This document shows positions 4,833 to 7,681 of a stretch of DNA of 7,681 nucleotides, in pieces (positions within the stretch are counted from its first letter, which is position 1; each line of letters starts with the position of its first letter). Position numbers and translations under genes: made by a program. The DNA lies in assembly GCA_020718925.1 (NCBI GenBank), contig DYRC01000199.1, positions 1 to 7,681 on the forward strand, in the 5' to 3' direction. Under the pieces are notes generated by a model that made no database searches, was not told the DNA's origin, and was given only the letters and a program-made list of their open reading frames with translations. This stretch comes from Desulfonema limicola (GTDB taxonomy: Bacteria; Desulfobacterota; Desulfobacteria; Desulfobacterales; DYRC01).

Positions 4833-7616
4833 ATGGCTGATCCCAAACCCGAACCTAAGAATATCATTGTTATCAATGGCAATGAGTTTTCATTTCAGCC
4901 GGGAGAAACGATTTTGGACGTTGCCCGGCGAAACAGCATTGATATTCCGACATTGTGCCATCTGAAAGGCACAGTACCTACCGGCGAATGCCGAATCTGC
5001 GTAGTCGAAGTGCAAGGCGCAAGAAACCTTCCGCCTGCCTGTGCCACGCCCGCTATGCCGAACATGATCGTGCGGACAGAATCAAAGCAGGTTGTCGAAT
5101 CAAGACGGATGATTTTGCAGCTCATGCTGTCTTCCGGCAACCATAACTGCGCGGTGCGCGGCTCTGACGACAAAGAATGGACAAATTTTCAGATTGATGT
5201 TCACAAAGATGATAACAGTTCCGAGCTTTGTCCGGTCTGGGGCGATTGTCAGTTGCAGAATCTGGCGTATCGCTATCAGGTATCCGGCGAAAGATTTTCA
5301 CGCACGGATGTTGCCTATCCGATGGAGACCGTGAATCCTTTTATTGTCCGGGATTTTTCTCGCTGTATCAAATGCGGACGCTGCGTTCAGGCATGTAATG
5401 ATGTTCAGGTGAACAATGCCATCAGTCTGGGCTATCGCGGTTCGGCAACCAAAGTGATTGCCGCAGGCGACAGACCCCTGAAAGATTCGGATTGCGTATT
5501 TTGCGGCGAATGCGTTCAGGCATGTCCGGTCGGCGCGTTGGTGGAAAAAGATGTCCGATACAACGTCCGCCAGTGGGAAACCACGAAAGTCAAAACCACC
5601 TGCTCATACTGCGGCGTGGGATGCCAGATGTATCTGCATGTCAGAGACAATAAAGTGGTCAAAGTCGAAGGCGCGGAGGAATGCGCGCCCAATTACGGCA
5701 GCTTGTGCGTCAAAGGGCGGTTCGGCTTCAATTTTGTCAATTCCCCTGAACGCCTGACCACACCGATGATTAAGGAAAACGGCGAGTTCCGCAAAGCAAG
5801 TTGGGATGAGGCGTTGAATCTGGTTGCCAAAAAACTCGGCGATATTAAGCAGAATCACGGATCAGATTCTATCGGCGTGTTAACTTCTGCCCGAATCACG
5901 AATGAAGAGAATTATGTTGTTCAGAAACTTGCCCGTGCGGTCATTAAAACGAATAATGTTGACCACTGCGCCCGTCTCTGACATAGCTCCACTGTTGCCG
6001 GTCTGGCAGCAGCTTTCGGAAGCGGTGCAATGACCAACACCATTGCAGACATCGGAGAGGCAGATGTGATCCTGATTACCGGCTCAAACACCACTGAAAA
6101 TCATCCGGTGATTTCTTCGGTTATCAAACGAGCCGTCAAGTTCAAAGGCGCGAAACTCATCGTGATTGATCCCAGAAACATCAAAATTGCCGGTTTTGCC
6201 AAAATGTGGCTTCGGCAGAATCTCGGCACAGATGTGGCGTGGATTAACGGCATGATGAATGTCATTATCAAAGAAGGTTTGTACAATAAAGAGTTTGTCG
6301 CAAACCGCACACAGAATTTTGAAGCCATGAAAGCGGTTGTTGAAAAATACACGCCTGAATATGTTGAGAAAATTACCGGCATTCCGGCAAATGCTCTGAC
6401 AGAAGCAGCGCGTATGTATGCTCAGGCAGGGCGTGCAAGCATTGTGTATTGCATGGGAATTACTCAGCATATCACCGGCACGGATAATGTCAAATCGCTG
6501 GCAAACTTGGCAATGCTTTGCGGACATATCGGAAAACCCGGCACCGGCGTTAATCCTCTGCGCGGACAGAACAATGTGCAGGGCGCGTGCGATATGGGCG
6601 GTCTGCCGAATGTGTTCACCGCATATCAGTTGGTCAATAATGCCGATGCGGTCAAGAAAATGGAAGCCGCATGGGGCGTTACCGGCATATCCTCCAAAGT
6701 CGGGCTTAAAGTAACCGATATGATTCCCAAAGCGCATAGCGGCGAAATCAAGGCTCTCTATATCGTGGGTGAAAATCCGCTGGTATCTGATCCTGATCTG
6801 CATCATGCTGAAAAAAGCATCAAACACCTTGAATTTCTGGTGGTTCAGGATATTTTTATGACTGAAACCGCCAAGCTTGCGGATGTGGTGCTGCCGTCTG
6901 CCTGCTTTGCTGAAAAAGATGGAACTTTTTCAAACACCGAGCGCAGAGTGCAGCGAGTCCGCAAAGCAGTTGAGATGCCGGGAGAAGCTTGGGATGATTG
7001 GAAAATCACCTGTGAAATTGCCACCCGGATGGGCTATCCGTTGAAATATGAGAGCGCGAAAGCAATTTTCGAGGAAGTCCGCGCTGTAACGCCGTCTTAT
7101 GCGGGCATCAGCTATGAGCGGATTGAAGAAGAAGGCATTCACTGGCCCTGTCCGACCGCCGATCATCCGGGAACGCCGGTTCTGCACGGAGTTCAGTTCC
7201 CTATCGGCAAGGGCAATTTTCATGCCATTGAGTTTATTCCCCCGGCGGAAAAAACCGATGACGACTATCCGATGTATCTGACCACCGGACGGGTGTTGTA
7301 TCAGTATCATACGGGTTCGATGACCCGGAAAACCGAAGGATTGAATAATCGTGCGCCTGAAAACTTTGTCGAGATTGCAGAAACAGACGCTGCCAGATAC
7401 GGCGTCAAATCCGGCGAAGTGATTCATATCGCCTCACGGCGCGGGGCTATTGCGGCAAAAGTCAGCGTATCACCTAAAGCAGTTGCAGGAACAGTATTTA
7501 TGCCCTTCCATTTTGCGGAATCTGCTGCAAATATGCTGACCAATGCGGCACTTGATCCGGTGTCGGGGATTCCTGAGTATAAGGTTTGTGCAGTGAAGTT
7601 GTCTAAGGCTGCATAA
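4833..7616 (+). CDS. fdhA: Selenocysteine-containing formate dehydrogenase, alpha (catalytic) subunit
   Basis: The enzyme interconverts formate and CO2 plus two electrons. The full product is 927 residues when the TGA at 5979-5981 is read as selenocysteine 383. The N-terminal half resembles NuoG. It has a [2Fe-2S] domain (Cys42, 53, 56, 70), a His-Cys [4Fe-4S] site (His104, Cys106, 133, 139) and two ferredoxin clusters (Cys178/181/184/188 and Cys221/224/227/231). The molybdopterin oxidoreductase part starts with Cys257/260/264/292 and Lys294. The active site is CARL-Sec383-His384. A bis-MGD-binding block with RGQNNVQGACDMG lies at 577-589, and the C-terminal cofactor domain is about 812-925. 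There is no Tat or other signal peptide, so a cytoplasmic enzyme is expected. The NuoG-like front suggests electron transfer to a NuoE/F-like, Hdr-type or hydrogenase partner, but none lies in the window. Molybdenum and tungsten cannot be told apart from sequence. Conventional annotation would show two fragments, 4833-5981 and 6030-7616. Confidence 0.95.
5979..5981 (+). other. In-frame TGA read as selenocysteine (Sec383 of FdhA)
   Basis: The frame is unchanged across the TGA: 382 codons precede it and 544 sense codons follow before TAA at 7614-7616. The surrounding residues (DHCARL before, HSSTVAGLAAAFGSGA after) match the catalytic selenocysteine position of formate dehydrogenases, where Sec or Cys ligates Mo/W and is followed by His. 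The 16 codons between the TGA and the next ATG encode conserved family sequence. This argues against a true stop or a decayed gene. Confidence 0.95.
5982..6023 (+). promoter_or_regulatory. Bacterial SECIS element for SelB-directed selenocysteine insertion
   Basis: Immediately after the TGA, CTGTTGCC (5992-5999) pairs with GGCAGCAG (6005-6012) in an 8-bp stem with one G-U pair. The apical loop is GGTCT (6000-6004). A lower helix GCTCC (5986-5990) with GGAAGC (6018-6023, one bulged A) extends it. The loop begins 18 nt after the TGA. From memory, the E. coli fdhF SECIS has the same GGUCU loop at the same distance, with the loop G and U bases contacting SelB. The hairpin lies wholly within coding sequence. 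Confidence 0.9.
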
Positions 7617-7634
7617 TTCTCATAATTCATTTTA

Positions 7635-7660
7635 CAGGGGCGCCCGATGCGGCGTCCCTG
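7635..7660. repeat. 10-bp GC-rich hairpin after fdhA: possible terminator or REP-like repeat
   Basis: CAGGGGCGCC (7635-7644) and GGCGTCCCTG (7651-7660) are inverted repeats with one G-T pairing and a 6-base loop CGATGC. They begin 18 bases after the fdhA stop. The sequence that follows (ATTCAAAATC) lacks a T-run, so Rho-independent termination in the fdhA direction would be weak. Read leftward, the stem is followed by TAAAATGAATT, which is also poor. The GGGGCG...CGATGC...CGTCCC form resembles dispersed extragenic palindromes known from some deltaproteobacterial genomes, which is an impression and not a verified match. It may still mark the 3' end of the fdhA transcript. Confidence 0.5.
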
Positions 7661-7681
7661 ATTCAAAATCCTGCTTTTACC

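Noticed and set aside
6084..6827. 247-residue minus-strand open frame
   Set aside because: It is antisense to the fdhA catalytic domain. The composition is that of a reverse-strand shadow, with many Cys, His and Ile codons, and there are no motifs.
6930..7427. 165-residue minus-strand open frame
   Set aside because: It is antisense to fdhA with no recognisable domain, a shadow frame.
6030..7616. Separate plus-strand gene starting at the ATG at 6030
   Set aside because: It is the in-frame continuation of fdhA after the selenocysteine TGA. The 16 codons before this ATG encode conserved family sequence, and no ribosome-binding site precedes it.
4833..7616. fdhA as a pseudogene with a nonsense mutation
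   Set aside because: The TGA is exactly at the catalytic Sec position with a good SECIS hairpin, and all other cofactor ligands are intact.
1..7681. CRISPR array, tRNA or rRNA genes, insertion sequence
   Set aside because: No regularly spaced repeats, tRNA-like cloverleaf, rRNA sequence or transposase were seen. Nearly all of the window is accounted for by four genes.

Overview
The window holds four genes in two divergent transcription units separated by a 251-base AT-rich intergenic region (4582-4832), with a GC-rich palindromic element at each end. It is densely coding, and every gene appears intact. The sequence suggests a strictly anaerobic, formate-using bacterium of the old Deltaproteobacteria, most likely a sulfate-reducing Desulfobacterota member of the Desulfobacteraceae/Desulfococcaceae type. 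The basis is a selenocysteine-dependent cytoplasmic formate dehydrogenase, a DUF6178-type protein (a family I know mainly from that group), a NifA-like sigma54 activator, and moderate GC by eye. The lineage is inference.

Left unit (minus strand, read right to left): a GAF-AAA-Fis sigma54-dependent regulator (4581 to 3058), a 562-residue DUF6178-family protein of unknown function (3048 to 1360), and asparaginyl-tRNA synthetase asnS (1363 to 38). The first two genes are 9 bases apart. The second and third overlap by the four bases ATGA. This is the layout of a translationally coupled operon, and an unusual setting for a housekeeping tRNA synthetase. Beyond asnS, at the window edge, is a G/C-tract palindrome (3-25) that looks like an interspersed intergenic repeat.

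Right unit (plus strand): a single long gene, fdhA (4833-7616). A conventional ORF caller splits it at an in-frame TGA at 5979-5981. The reading frame continues in register on the far side, the flanking residues match the formate dehydrogenase active site (CARL-Sec-HSS), and a bacterial SECIS hairpin with a GGUCU apical loop lies 18 nt past the TGA. The product is therefore a 927-residue selenoprotein: a NuoG-like iron-sulfur N-terminal half fused to a molybdenum/tungsten bis-MGD catalytic domain. A 10-bp hairpin at 7635-7660 closes the window.

The shared intergenic region contains several inverted repeats. One is a 21-bp near-palindrome (4692-4712) that covers the best promoter candidate for the leftward operon. 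Another is a perfect 12-bp palindrome (4755-4766) over a promoter candidate for fdhA. I found no GG-N10-GC sigma54 promoter signature there on either strand, so the target of the sigma54 activator is not evident in this window. The clearest special feature is the selenocysteine insertion. The least explained is the regulator-DUF6178-asnS operon.
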